Origin: Marinomonas balearica
Lineage (GTDB): Bacteria; Pseudomonadota; Gammaproteobacteria; Pseudomonadales; Marinomonadaceae
Assembly: GCF_004362145.1 (NCBI RefSeq)
Contig: NZ_SNXC01000013.1
Coordinates: 207,327 to 271,326, forward strand
Direction: 5' to 3'
Length of the DNA: 64,000 bases
Positions within the stretch are counted from its first letter, which is position 1. Each line of letters starts with the position of its first letter. The notes beneath the pieces were generated by a model that was not told the origin of the DNA, did not search any database, and worked only from the letters and a program-made list of their open reading frames with translations. A program made the position numbers and the translations under genes. Below are positions 34,301-42,370 of the stretch, piece after piece.

Positions 34301-34419
34301 TTAGCGGCTACGTTGATACTGTTTTTATTTCTTATACGCCCGCTTTCAAGGCATAAAAAGCCTGCTTGCATGATAAAAACAAGAGCGGTTGAGATCACTA
34401 ACCAAGCGCTGTCTCCCAT
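31342..34419 (-). CDS. Ammonium transporter domain fused to PAS-GGDEF-EAL
   Basis: 1025 residues. Residues 1-385 are a full Amt/MEP/Rh channel with about 11 membrane helices. The key pore residues of E. coli AmtB have counterparts: Asp156 and His164 (VDFAGSTVVHSVGG), His316 (VVPAHLFAGIWG), gate Phe95 and Phe214 (GWIGFNGGSAL). A linker (390-460) with a coiled-coil-like stretch follows, then PAS (about 465-590, DAIVTINGEGTIVEFNPAA), GGDEF (about 595-755, ARWGGDEF, no RxxD site) and EAL (about 770-1010, FEALIRWDHP, DDFGTGYSSL, VIAEGVET), all with intact signature residues. It should couple ammonium binding or flux to c-di-GMP turnover. The ATG has AGAGGAA upstream. No glnK gene is next to it. 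Divergent from another GGDEF-EAL gene. Confidence 0.93.
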   Translation of the reverse strand: MGDSAWLVISTALVFIMQAGFLCLESGRIRNKNSINVAAKNISDFLMSSLTFWLVGFGLMFGQSQFGIVGLSFFAPDGQALDGYGSSFFLFQMMFCGTAATLVSGAVAERMTFMGYLSITLVLGALIYPVQGHWAWNSVYSGNETKGWLEALGFVDFAGSTVVHSVGGWVALVAIYVIGSRNKRFQKGIHIPQGSNLPLAGLGTLLIWFGWIGFNGGSALEFNDHVPVIILNTFLSASWGGVAAAVCFYSSKRYVDVTYLLNGVIAGLVGITAGCHVMSAISASIVGVVSGVIVVYGQKAMERFELDDALDVVPAHLFAGIWGTLAVALLGNPSLFGTGYSRLTQLEVQLIGVVSIGVYTVVISYLAIRIIGYWVPMRVSAEDEDQGLNRAEHLATTELIDLLDSMEKQQNKADFSSQVPVEPFTEVGQIATKYNSVLDRVNQEIAERDQALFWFKESEMRKTAILNSSMDAIVTINGEGTIVEFNPAAERTFGVLKKQVKSKNFITLFVGRDKRKEMFQSLDVGFSNSQGLVLNRRNNFTLLRGETQPFPVEITITKAVNDHGQFQEFTLHIRDITRHIKLQQRLKFLAYSDPLTSLHNRTYMAEQLERSIKVANEADDMVGLLFLDLDKFKLINDTLGHKAGDELLCEVASRLNSITHNDDVIARWGGDEFLIMVTDKVSKPRIEELANRILSAMKVPFLLDNKPVEVATSVGIALSERQETAEKLIQKADSAMYSAKQSGRGVLKFYDANMSLELNGTYQLEKALAEALDKNQFCLHYQPIYDAKKSQLVQFEALIRWDHPERGRVSPIDFIPVAEESHLICEIGEYVIRESLEFIQSLSSKATTSVPISINVSGRHLMASGFIEYIEEQLSVYNIDGTLLKIEVTEGVFLHDTELCAEVMRRLKGLGIEISVDDFGTGYSSLYYLKSLPIDTLKIDKSFVKECHDHAEGYTICESIIKLAQGLALEVIAEGVETVEQAQTLIDWGCYQHQGYYYCYPVDEVSAVAMLNDSVKETSSDTAEI

Positions 34420-34588
34420 AAATGAATTCCTCTTTCATCCAAACAAATAATTGACATCAATTTCTCCAAAAATGCAGTTTTTTGATGAATAGTTCGGTAA
34501 TATTGGATATCGCATTCAAATCTCACGCCAACTTCGTAACAACACGTTTAAAAATATGCGACTTGTAAAGCTACATGTATGACATTCC

Positions 34589-34606
34589 ACTGTAAAACGT
34601 TACAGT
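34589..34606. promoter_or_regulatory. Inverted repeat, candidate operator 1
   Basis: ACTGTAA-AACG-TTACAGT: perfect 7-bp arms around four bases, 80 bp before the GGDEF-EAL ATG. Reminiscent of sites for dimeric helix-turn-helix regulators; the binding protein is unknown. Confidence 0.45.
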
Positions 34607-34627
34607 CATCTGAGTTGGTAAACACTA

Positions 34628-34658
34628 TGATTTAACTCACTCCACTTGAGTCAAATCA
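34628..34658. promoter_or_regulatory. Inverted repeat, candidate operator 2
   Basis: TGATTTAACTC and GAGTCAAATCA form 11-bp arms with one mismatch around a 9-bp spacer, ending 28 bp before the ATG at 34687. It could be an operator or a hairpin in the leader. Confidence 0.45.
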
Positions 34659-34686
34659 ACATAACACATGATCAGGTTTTGGCAGT

Positions 34687-36681
34687 ATGGACGAACTTTT
34701 GCTGTTACACGGCGTTTACGACAATATCGCTCTTCCCGTATGGATATTCGATGTTGATTCTTCACATGTACTGTGGGCAAATCAAGCGGCACTTAAAATA
34801 TGGGACGCCAATTCCTTAGGTGAACTAAAAAATAGAGATATGTCAGAAGACATGTCTCCGACAGTAAAGCAACGCCTTTATCAATATTTAGTCGATTTTA
34901 AAGAGTCTGATGTTGATTTTAGAGAGCAATGGACACTTTATCCTCGTGGGCAACCTGTCACGCTAAACATTCGCTTCTCTGGCATCCAAGTCTCGCAAAG
35001 CAAGCATGCAATACTGTGCGAGGGGCACGATTCAGAACAACCCAAACCAGATGCAATTAGAGGTATAGACGCACTTCTTCATACTCAACTGATGATTTCG
35101 CTGCATGTAGAGTATGGTGAAACCTTATACATGAATCCTGTTGCACGTCGAACATTCAACACACCAAATTCAGACTTGTCAGATCGGTTTTGTGACCCTA
35201 ACGATTATCTGAAACTCATGTCTGATATAAAAAGCACAGGAAACAGCTCATTAATTTCAAAAGTTTTTACTTCTACAGGCGAAAAATGGCATGAAATCAT
35301 CGCCAGACCCTGTTTTGACCCAATTAGTGGAAAGCCTTCCGTTTTAATAAGTGCATCAGATGTAAGCGAACTTAAAGCAGCCGAAGCGCGCGCGCATCAA
35401 ATTGCCTATACAGACGCGCTAACAAAACTACCCAACAGAAGATCTCTCACCTGCATATTCGACCGAATTTCAAAAAAATGTAAACACGACGAGCGCTTAC
35501 TAAGCATTCAGTTCTTAGATCTCGATGAATTTAAAGCCATTAATGACACGCTCGGCCACAAACTGGGCGATAGAGTACTAATCGAGACAGCCCAAAGATT
35601 ACAGTCAATTGTTTCTGTCGACGACGAAATCGTTAGACTGGGCGGCGATGAGTTTCTTTTATTCATTCAAAGCAATGAAATCTCTGAGGCGACGAACGTA
35701 GCAGAAAAAGTAATCGATGCGCTTTCACACCCTATTACCCTTAAAGAAGCAAACATCAGAATCACTCCCAGTATTGGCATCTCGTTCTTTCAAAAAGATG
35801 GAGATACGATCGATTCATTAATGCAGTACTCTGACATCGCTATGTATCGTGCCAAGTCCGCAGGGAAAAATCGTTACTGTGTCTTCAGAAACGAAATGAA
35901 AAGCCAACTAGATCGTGAACAGAATCTACTTAAAAGCATTAAGCAAGAATCATTAAACGAGCAATTTAGACTTTACTTTCAACCTAGGTTTGATATCAAA
36001 ACCAAACAAATTAACAGCTTAGAAGCACTTATTCGCTGGGAGCACCCTATATACGGGATGCTTTACCCTGAAGATTTCATTCCTCTTCTAGAAAAGTCTA
36101 ATTTAATCGATGCACTCGGATGCTGGGTCATTGAAAAAACGATTCAACAATTGTCTGACTGGCGTCAGCGTTCAATTTTCGTTTCACTTTCTGTAAACGT
36201 TTCCATAACTCAGCTTCACTGTGAAGACTTTTCTAAGTTCATCCTAGATTACCTGGAACAGGAGCAACTCCCACCCGAGTCTATTGAATTAGAATTAACG
36301 GAAACCTCAATGTTCAAAAACAGCGCAGCCGCACAAAAGAACATCGAGAACTTAAACGCTGCTGGAATCAAATTTGCTATCGATGATTTTGGAACAGGAT
36401 ATTCCAACCTAGCTAGACTCACTCAAATGCCGGTCAATTGCATCAAACTGGATAAAAGCCTAATCAAAAGCTTACCAAAGAATGAGAAAATTGTAGGTAA
36501 GGTTGTTGAAATCTGTCATACAATGAATGCATCTGTCGTTGCTGAAGGCGTTGAAACACAAGAGGTTGCTTATCTTTGCCAGCAGTTAGGCTGTGAAGAG
36601 TTACAAGGCTTCTTTATTGCCGAAGCGCTTCCATCAGAGGATGTCGAAAAACTTCTTTTAGATCCCCCGCAGATCATTTAA
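34687..36681 (+). CDS. Cytoplasmic PAS-PAS-GGDEF-EAL protein
   Basis: 664 residues with no membrane helix or signal peptide. Two PAS-like sensor domains (about 5-120, IALPVWIFDVDSSHVLWAN; about 125-235, with YMNPVARRTFN) precede a GGDEF domain (about 240-395, VRLGGDEFLLF, no RxxD inhibitory site) and an EAL domain (about 405-655, LEALIRWEHP, ELTET, AIDDFGTGYSNL, VVAEGVET). Both catalytic motifs are intact, so it may be bifunctional for c-di-GMP synthesis and breakdown. It is divergent from the Amt-GGDEF-EAL gene and ends in a strong terminator. The PAS ligand is unknown. Confidence 0.92.
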   Translation: MDELLLLHGVYDNIALPVWIFDVDSSHVLWANQAALKIWDANSLGELKNRDMSEDMSPTVKQRLYQYLVDFKESDVDFREQWTLYPRGQPVTLNIRFSGIQVSQSKHAILCEGHDSEQPKPDAIRGIDALLHTQLMISLHVEYGETLYMNPVARRTFNTPNSDLSDRFCDPNDYLKLMSDIKSTGNSSLISKVFTSTGEKWHEIIARPCFDPISGKPSVLISASDVSELKAAEARAHQIAYTDALTKLPNRRSLTCIFDRISKKCKHDERLLSIQFLDLDEFKAINDTLGHKLGDRVLIETAQRLQSIVSVDDEIVRLGGDEFLLFIQSNEISEATNVAEKVIDALSHPITLKEANIRITPSIGISFFQKDGDTIDSLMQYSDIAMYRAKSAGKNRYCVFRNEMKSQLDREQNLLKSIKQESLNEQFRLYFQPRFDIKTKQINSLEALIRWEHPIYGMLYPEDFIPLLEKSNLIDALGCWVIEKTIQQLSDWRQRSIFVSLSVNVSITQLHCEDFSKFILDYLEQEQLPPESIELELTETSMFKNSAAAQKNIENLNAAGIKFAIDDFGTGYSNLARLTQMPVNCIKLDKSLIKSLPKNEKIVGKVVEICHTMNASVVAEGVETQEVAYLCQQLGCEELQGFFIAEALPSEDVEKLLLDPPQII

Positions 36682-36687
36682 AACTAA

Positions 36688-36716
36688 AAAAGGGACCTCT
36701 GTTAGAGGTCCCTTTT
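36688..36716 (+). terminator. Rho-independent terminator
   Basis: AAAAGGGACCTCT-GTT-AGAGGTCCCTTTT, a perfect 13-bp stem with a 3-nt loop seven bases after the GGDEF-EAL stop. It also lies just downstream of queF on the other strand (stop at 36729) and can serve both. Confidence 0.9.
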
Positions 36717-36728
36717 CAATATTGAAAA

Positions 36729-37541
36729 CTATTGCCTTGTCAATCGATCATTACCCAATACAATTTCAGATGATGAGCGATAAGGGTTTATATCTAAACC
36801 TCCTCGGCGCACATAACGAGCATAAACAATTAAGCTTTCTGGCTGACATTGCTGCATAATATCGATAAATACACGCTCAACACATTGCTCGTGAAAGTCG
36901 GTATGTTCACGAAATGATACTATGTATTTTAGCAGTGATGCGTGGTCTATTTTTTTCCCTTTATAATCTATAAATATCGATCCCCAATCCGGCTGATTCG
37001 TAACAGGGCAGTTGGATCTTAAAAGGTGACTAACCAGCCTTTCTTCTACGATGCCATCATGCTCAATTGTCAACAACGAGCTATCTGGATGATATGTATC
37101 TATTTCAACATCAATATCATCGATACAATAATCAGGTGTTAAAACGACTAATGACTCCATTGAGTCAACATCTCTTAACATCACAGTGACTGGAGCACCT
37201 GCCGCCTTAGATAGATCTTGTTCGATAACTTCCTGAAGAATCGCTATATTTTCATATGTACTCTGATTGAATGAGTTCAAATATAACTTAAAGGATTTAG
37301 ACTCAATGATGTTCGGTGAATCATGAGGAATCCTAAATTCACCCAAGGCAACAACCGGCTTACCTTTTTCATTCAGCCACGACAATTCGTAAGCGTTCCA
37401 AATATCCTCACCAAAAAAGGGCAACCTATTTCTTTCAATGCCCATTTCCGCCCATTTATCAACTCGGGGGATTGGAAACAAAAGAGACGGATCATACTTC
37501 GAAACGTACTCAGTTTTTTGACCTAAAGGCAACATGCCCAT
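36729..37541 (-). CDS. queF: NADPH-dependent 7-cyano-7-deazaguanine reductase
   Basis: Reduces preQ0 to preQ1 in queuosine (tRNA) biosynthesis. 270 residues, the long bimodular QueF type of gammaproteobacteria. The QueF motif ESKSFKLYLNSFNQ is at 80-93, the catalytic Cys178 and Asp185 are in SNCPVTNQPDWGS, and the C-terminus contains FHEQCVERVFID. The first ATG has GAGG upstream; a second ATG two codons later is possible. It lies 10 bp downstream of an ABC-2 permease gene, so it may be transcribed with the exporter, although the functions look unrelated. Confidence 0.96.
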   Translation of the reverse strand: MGMLPLGQKTEYVSKYDPSLLFPIPRVDKWAEMGIERNRLPFFGEDIWNAYELSWLNEKGKPVVALGEFRIPHDSPNIIESKSFKLYLNSFNQSTYENIAILQEVIEQDLSKAAGAPVTVMLRDVDSMESLVVLTPDYCIDDIDVEIDTYHPDSSLLTIEHDGIVEERLVSHLLRSNCPVTNQPDWGSIFIDYKGKKIDHASLLKYIVSFREHTDFHEQCVERVFIDIMQQCQPESLIVYARYVRRGGLDINPYRSSSEIVLGNDRLTRQ

Positions 37542-37551
37542 ACCACTTACC

Positions 37552-38325
37552 TCAATCTCTAATACCGCGACCTTGGTTTAAACGATTCAAACCAAAGCAA
37601 TACAACACAACTATAAACAAACAAACGATAATTAATGCCCAGTATACATTAATATCCGATACACCAAGAATACCGAACCTAAAAGCATTAACCATATACA
37701 GAATTGGATTTAACAACGAAACGTTTTGCCAAAACTGTGGCAAAAGATCAATAGAATAAAATACCCCCCCAAGATAGGTTAATGGCGTCAACACAAAAGT
37801 CGGTATGATAGACACATCATCAAAGCTTCGTGCATATAACGCATTAACAAATCCGCCCAACGAAAACATAATAGATGTCAATGTGACAACGACTATCGTT
37901 AAAAACAGGTTTTGTAGCGGAAGGTCAGAGAAAAATAGAGACAATATCGTTACGATAAACCCGACAGCTAGGCCACGTGCAACGCCACCTAGAACATAAC
38001 CCAAGAGAATAACGGAATTGGGAGTCGGCGACACTAAAAGCTCTTGTATGCTGTGCTGAAATTTCACAGAGAAAAATGATGAAGCGACATTTGAATATGA
38101 GTTTGTGATAACCGACATCATAATTAGCCCAGGCACAATGTACTGCATGTAACTGAATCCGCCCATTTCACCAATTCGGGTACCAATCAAGTTACCAAAT
38201 ATCGCAAAGTAAAGCGTCATTGTTATTGCAGGAGGCAATAAAGTTTGCGGCCAAATCCTCATAAAACGACGAATTTCACGTCGAATGATGGTATAAAATG
38301 CGATCCATATCTCTGAGTTTTTCAT
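37552..38325 (-). CDS. ABC-2 type exporter permease (YadH-like)
   Basis: 257-residue inner-membrane protein with six hydrophobic helices and an N-terminal cytoplasmic amphipathic stretch (TIIRREIRRFMRIWPQTLL). The sequence LTPLTYLGGVFYSIDLLP before the last loop is typical of ABC-2 permeases such as YadH and NodJ. The ATPase gene lies five bases upstream. Together they should form a two-gene exporter; the substrate is unknown, although related pairs act on polysaccharides, drugs or envelope components. Confidence 0.9.
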   Translation of the reverse strand: MKNSEIWIAFYTIIRREIRRFMRIWPQTLLPPAITMTLYFAIFGNLIGTRIGEMGGFSYMQYIVPGLIMMSVITNSYSNVASSFFSVKFQHSIQELLVSPTPNSVILLGYVLGGVARGLAVGFIVTILSLFFSDLPLQNLFLTIVVVTLTSIMFSLGGFVNALYARSFDDVSIIPTFVLTPLTYLGGVFYSIDLLPQFWQNVSLLNPILYMVNAFRFGILGVSDINVYWALIIVCLFIVVLYCFGLNRLNQGRGIRD

Positions 38326-38330
38326 TCGCC

Positions 38331-39245
38331 CTACCCCTTAGTTAATTTCACAAACAGTTCTTCAAGACGATTGGATTTATTTCTCATACTAACGACATGA
38401 CAATCCACTTTATCCAACTCCAAAAAGACATGATTCAAAGATTGACCTTTGCTCACCTCTACCTCTAGCGACATCCGATCTGGCGATACCATTACATGAT
38501 AATCTGGCAAACTAAATTCCGCTGGCAGTCCACTATCCAAGTCAAAAATAAAGGTTTCTTGACTAAGCGTCTTTAACAGTGCTTTGACACTGGTGTTTTC
38601 GACGATTTCACCAGAATTAATAATGGCAATATTGCGGCAAAGTTGTTCTGCTTCTTCTAAGTAGTGTGTAGTCAATATTATTGTTGTGCCTGCATCATTT
38701 AGCTTAGTAATGAATTCCCACATCGAACGCCTTAATTCAATGTCGACACCCGCTGTCGGCTCGTCAAGTATTAGAATATCCGGCTCGTGAATCAAAGCGC
38801 GGGCGATCATAAGTCTTCGCTTCATCCCGCCAGAGAGCATACGAGACTGGACGTCTTTTTTGTCCCAAAGAGCCAGTTGCTTCAGGTATTTTTCAGCTCG
38901 TTCTTCAGCGATGACCGTTGGGATTCCGTAAAAACCTGCTTGAGTTACAACGACATTAAAAACCGTTTCGAATACATTAAAGTTAAATTCTTGTGGCACG
39001 ACTCCAAGATATTGCTTTGCTCTCGCAAAGTTCAAATCAATATCCTCTCCGCAAATTGACACCTTTCCAGAGGTTTTGTTTACTAACGAACATAGTATTC
39101 CGATAGTGGTCGATTTACCGGCACCATTTGGCCCTAACAATGCAAAAAAATCGCCCTTTTCAACTTTTAAATTGACGCCTTTTAGCGCTTCGAAACCATT
39201 GTCATATTGTTTCTTGAGGTCACTTATTTCAAGTGCATATGTCAT
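38331..39245 (-). CDS. ABC exporter ATPase (YadG-like)
   Basis: 304 residues. Walker A LLGPNGAGKSTTIG (about 34-47), signature LSGGMKRRLMIARAL, Walker B ILILDEPTAGVD, and the switch His in LTTHYLEEA. A C-terminal extension of about 90 residues is typical of this subfamily. It energises the ABC-2 permease encoded five bases downstream. First gene of an ATPase-permease-queF group on the minus strand; a short divergent gap (93 bp) separates it from the PA2817-like gene. Confidence 0.94.
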   Translation of the reverse strand: MTYALEISDLKKQYDNGFEALKGVNLKVEKGDFFALLGPNGAGKSTTIGILCSLVNKTSGKVSICGEDIDLNFARAKQYLGVVPQEFNFNVFETVFNVVVTQAGFYGIPTVIAEERAEKYLKQLALWDKKDVQSRMLSGGMKRRLMIARALIHEPDILILDEPTAGVDIELRRSMWEFITKLNDAGTTIILTTHYLEEAEQLCRNIAIINSGEIVENTSVKALLKTLSQETFIFDLDSGLPAEFSLPDYHVMVSPDRMSLEVEVSKGQSLNHVFLELDKVDCHVVSMRNKSNRLEELFVKLTKG

Positions 39246-39338
39246 AATAAAGATCTCTATAGCCTAGCTATTATCTGTCATATAATGCACGCTCTAGTTA
39301 GCAAGCATTGCTTTATAATCAACATGAAAGGTTAAATT

Positions 39339-39746
39339 GTGAATACACGTACTGCGTACATTCTTAATACGCTCAAACAACTTAATGGCCGCCTTCTTGA
39401 ACACGATCCATTTAACAAAGAGCATCTAATAGAAGAAGAATCTGATTTCATTGAAAAACTAAACAACCTTTTCAATATTCCGGCAGAAGGCAATCCAGAC
39501 TTTTTGTTCGAACTGCAAGAATTTGTTGCTAGGTTTATACGTTGCTATCCAAACCTTGTTCCGTTAATGAAGCGCGAGCTTCTTTGGTTTGCAGGCGGTG
39601 AGTGCCTGCACTTTTTAGGTGACGAAGAACTGGCACTGTATGAGTTATTAGAAGACGAAATGTACCAGCAAAGCACATTAGGTAACGAGTACGATATTTC
39701 CAAGCTTTTAGAAGCGCTTAAACAAGCAAAGCAATCCATTCATTAG
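39339..39746 (+). CDS. Conserved gammaproteobacterial protein, PA2817-like
   Basis: 135-residue soluble, mostly helical acidic protein with no known catalytic motif. The segment ARFIRCYPNLVPLMKRELLWFAGGECLHFLGDEEL recalls the uncharacterised PA2817 family of Pseudomonas and relatives (quoted here as GGECLHFLGDEE for the core). The start is GTG with AAAGG upstream. It is convergent with fabF, and a 12-bp-stem hairpin separates the two. Function unknown. Confidence 0.65.
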   Translation: MNTRTAYILNTLKQLNGRLLEHDPFNKEHLIEEESDFIEKLNNLFNIPAEGNPDFLFELQEFVARFIRCYPNLVPLMKRELLWFAGGECLHFLGDEELALYELLEDEMYQQSTLGNEYDISKLLEALKQAKQSIH

Positions 39747-39819
39747 TTGCTTTGTCTTGTTGATGCAATTGAAGACTCCACTTGAAAAACAATTAGTAAA
39801 TAACAATACTTAAGCTCTA

Positions 39820-39855
39820 GATAGCTACCTTTATACGACTAACAAGGTAGCTATC
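39820..39855. terminator. Bidirectional hairpin between convergent genes
   Basis: Perfect 12-bp inverted repeat GATAGCTACCTT / AAGGTAGCTATC with a 12-nt loop. It sits between the PA2817-like gene and the end of fabF. No long T tract. Confidence 0.65.
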
Positions 39856-39871
39856 CTTAACTCAACTGACG

Positions 39872-41113
39872 CTAATCTACTTTGCTAAAAACAAGCGTAC
39901 CGTTCGTCCCACCAAACCCAAAAGAGTTATTTAATACAAGCTCAATTTTTCGCTTCTGCGCCGTCATTGCTACGTAGTTTAAGTCGCACCCTTCACTAGG
40001 GTCATCCAAATTAATCGTAGGCGGCGCGACTTGGTCTCTTATCGCCAAAATAGAAAAAATTGATTCAACTGCACCTGAAGCACCTAATAAATGCCCAGTC
40101 ATCGATTTAGTAGAACTCATTGCCACATCAGATGCGTCTAGTCCCATTAGGTATTTTACCGCCTCGCTTTCTGCTAAATCGCCCACCGGAGTCGAAGTGC
40201 CATGCGCATTGATATAGTCTATATCGCTAGGTTGCGCGCCAGCATCTTTTAGCGCCGCAGACATTGCTGCAATAGCACCTGCACCGTTCTCAGGTGGAGC
40301 TGTAATATGATGCGCGTCATCACTCATACCGAAACCAGAAAGCTCCGCGTAAATTTTTGCACCACGAGCCTTCGCATGCTCATATTCTTCTAAAATAAGC
40401 ACACCAGCACCGTCACCCATAACAAAGCCATCACGGTCTTTATCCCAAGGGCGACTCGCTGTTTTTGGGTCGTCGTTGCGCGTAGATAGGGCTCTAGCAG
40501 CGCCAAAACCACCAATACCTAATGGCGTTATTGCCATCTCCGCACCGCCCGCGACCATCACATCCGCATCACCATAGGCAATCATTCGACCCGCCATACC
40601 AATGTTGTGCGTTCCGGTCGTACAAGCAGTCACAATGGAGATATTAGGTCCTTTAAACCCAAATCGGATAGCGACATGTCCTGAAATCATATTAATAATG
40701 GCTCCAGGAACAAAAAATGGTGAAATTCGCTTAGGTCCAGACTCGCTCAACAATGCGAGGTTTTTTTCAATCATTGGTAAACCACCAATGCCGGAGCCTA
40801 TTGCACAACCGACTCGTGAGAGATCGGCAGTATCTTTGTCTATATCCGCATCTTCCAGTGCTTGCACTGACGCAGCCATTCCATACTGGATAAACACATC
40901 CATTTTTCTAGCTTCTTTTACGGACATATACTGCGTAGCATCGAAACCACGAACCTGCGCCGCGAATCTTGTCGAAAATGAGCTAGTATCAAAATGTTCT
41001 ATATCGGATACGCCACTCTTTCCCTCTAGCACCTTATCCCATGTGTCTTCCACATTGTTGCCAAGGGGTGTCACCATTCCCATTCCTGTGACCACAACTC
41101 GACGACGAGACAT
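39872..41113 (-). CDS. fabF: 3-oxoacyl-ACP synthase II
   Basis: Condenses malonyl-ACP with acyl-ACP in fatty acid elongation and helps set membrane fluidity. 413 residues, normal. Catalytic Cys in [12 protein letters not shown] and His residues in [12 protein letters not shown] and [15 protein letters not shown]-terminal [14 protein letters not shown]. It is the last gene of the plsX-fabD-fabG-acpP-fabF cluster, separated from acpP by a hairpin that may reduce read-through. In Pseudomonas the next gene is pabC; here the cluster ends. Confidence 0.97.
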   Translation of the reverse strand: MSRRRVVVTGMGMVTPLGNNVEDTWDKVLEGKSGVSDIEHFDTSSFSTRFAAQVRGFDATQYMSVKEARKMDVFIQYGMAASVQALEDADIDKDTADLSRVGCAIGSGIGGLPMIEKNLALLSESGPKRISPFFVPGAIINMISGHVAIRFGFKGPNISIVTACTTGTHNIGMAGRMIAYGDADVMVAGGAEMAITPLGIGGFGAARALSTRNDDPKTASRPWDKDRDGFVMGDGAGVLILEEYEHAKARGAKIYAELSGFGMSDDAHHITAPPENGAGAIAAMSAALKDAGAQPSDIDYINAHGTSTPVGDLAESEAVKYLMGLDASDVAMSSTKSMTGHLLGASGAVESIFSILAIRDQVAPPTINLDDPSEGCDLNYVAMTAQKRKIELVLNNSFGFGGTNGTLVFSKVD

Positions 41114-41178
41114 AGAAATCCTCCAAATTATGCTCTTCCTAGGCAGTAAGCCTTAAAAAAACCAGTTGCCAATAATAA

Positions 41179-41215
41179 GAAAAGCCGCTGTACAACAAAA
41201 TACAAGCGGCTTTTC
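41179..41215 (-). terminator. Intra-operon hairpin between acpP and fabF
   Basis: 11-bp inverted repeat GAAAAGCCGCT / AGCGGCTTTTC with a 15-nt loop, followed on the minus strand by a T-rich stretch. It probably terminates part of the acpP transcripts, fitting the much higher need for ACP than for FabF. Confidence 0.75.
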
Positions 41216-41237
41216 GGAAACTCAGATCACTAGAGTA

Positions 41238-41471
41238 TTACAAGTTAGCGTTGATGTAATCGTTCGCAGCTTGTACAGTAGTGATTTTTTCAGCTTCTTC
41301 ATCAGGAATTTCAGTTTCGAATTCCTCTTCTAGAGCCATAACAAGCTCTACAGTATCTAGGGAATCAGCGCCCAAGTCATCTACGAAAGATGCTGAAGCA
41401 ACAACTTCTTCCTCTTTAACACCTAGCTGTTCACAAACAATTTTTTTAACGCGTTCTTCAATGCTACTCAT
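41238..41471 (-). CDS. acpP: Acyl carrier protein
   Basis: 77-residue acidic carrier that holds growing acyl chains on a 4'-phosphopantetheine attached to Ser37 ([18 protein letters not shown]). Sequence close to E. coli AcpP. It lies between fabG and fabF as usual, with a strong candidate -10 (TATAAT) upstream and a hairpin downstream, suggesting its own abundant transcript. Confidence 0.98.
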   Translation of the reverse strand: MSSIEERVKKIVCEQLGVKEEEVVASASFVDDLGADSLDTVELVMALEEEFETEIPDEEAEKITTVQAANDYINANL

Positions 41472-41512
41472 TGGAAGTTCCTACTCTACTCGTCAATAGC
41501 TCATTTGAGCAT

Positions 41513-41518
41513 ATTATA
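41513..41518 (-). promoter_or_regulatory. Candidate -10 element of acpP
   Basis: Perfect TATAAT on the minus strand, 42 bp before the acpP ATG, within the fabG-acpP gap. No good -35 at 16-18 bp, so this is tentative. Confidence 0.35.
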
Positions 41519-41600
41519 ATGTTCTAACGCCTACTGGCGTGATTCTCAATCTGAACCGGAGACGTATTCTCGTTGAATTCGATATAAAATTCAACCCAAA

Positions 41601-42335
41601 TTATGACATGTACATGCCACCGTTGACATGCAACGTTTCTCCAGTTATGTATGCCGCACCCTCAGACGCCAAAAAAGCAACCGCAGAAGCGATTTCTTCA
41701 GGCTGACCCAAGCGAGCAGCAGGCACTTTAGACACCAAATTCGCTTTATGCTCATCTGGTAAAACTTTTGTCATATCTGTTTCAATAAACCCAGGCGCAA
41801 CACAATTCACTGTAATGCCACGAGAGCCGATTTCAGCCGCCAGAGAGCGACTAAAGCCTTCTAAACCAGCCTTTGCTGCAGAATAGTTTGTTTGGCCACC
41901 ATTCCCCATTGAACCTACAACTGAGCTAATGCTAATAATGCGACCAAACTTGGCTTTAGTCATACCTCTTAAGCACGCTTTAGAAACGCGGAACACAGAA
42001 CTCAAGTTAGTATTAATCACTTGATCCCATTCATCACCCTTCATGCGCATCATTAGGTTATCACGTGTGATACCCGCATTATTCACGAGCACTGTTGGCG
42101 CACCAAACTCTGCCGTAATTTCTTTGACTACACTGTCAACGGATTCTGAATTTGATACATCCAATACATAACCTTTGCCGTTGTCGGCCAAGTAGTCACT
42201 GATACTTTGCGCACCAGATTCACTGGTTGCTGTTCCAATCACAGTTGCACCTTGCTTAACCAATTCTTGAGCAATGGCTTTACCAATACCACGAGTCGCT
42301 CCGGTTACCAGAGCAATTTTTCCATTTAAACTCAT
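41601..42335 (-). CDS. fabG: 3-oxoacyl-ACP reductase
   Basis: NADPH-dependent reduction of 3-oxoacyl-ACP. 244-residue short-chain dehydrogenase: cofactor motif TGATRGIGKAIA near the N-terminus, NNAG (VLVNNAGITRDNL), catalytic Ser in ISISSVVGSMG and Tyr/Lys in NYSAAKAGLEG, C-terminal ITGETLHVNGGMYM. It lies 35 bp downstream of fabD and 129 bp upstream of acpP. The order fabD-fabG-acpP is conserved. Confidence 0.98.
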   Translation of the reverse strand: MSLNGKIALVTGATRGIGKAIAQELVKQGATVIGTATSESGAQSISDYLADNGKGYVLDVSNSESVDSVVKEITAEFGAPTVLVNNAGITRDNLMMRMKGDEWDQVINTNLSSVFRVSKACLRGMTKAKFGRIISISSVVGSMGNGGQTNYSAAKAGLEGFSRSLAAEIGSRGITVNCVAPGFIETDMTKVLPDEHKANLVSKVPAARLGQPEEIASAVAFLASEGAAYITGETLHVNGGMYMS

Positions 42336-42370
42336 CTTTACCTCAGATCTAAATTTAATACAGAGTTATT

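Larger units (their letters stand above)
34420..34686. other. Divergent regulatory region between two c-di-GMP genes
   Basis: 267 bp separating the Amt-GGDEF-EAL gene from the PAS-GGDEF-EAL gene. No ORF. It holds two clear inverted repeats (listed separately), both nearer the plus-strand gene. I searched by eye for a sigma-54 TGGCAC-N5-TTGC promoter, which would fit nitrogen control, and found none. Confidence 0.5.

Noticed and set aside
34420..34686. Nitrogen-control (sigma-54/NtrC) promoter for the Amt fusion
   Set aside because: No TGGCAC-N5-TTGC on either strand.
24937..36681. Mobile island with integrase or flanking repeats
   Set aside because: No integrase, transposase, tRNA gene or direct repeats seen at either edge; the accessory nature is inferred only from gene content.
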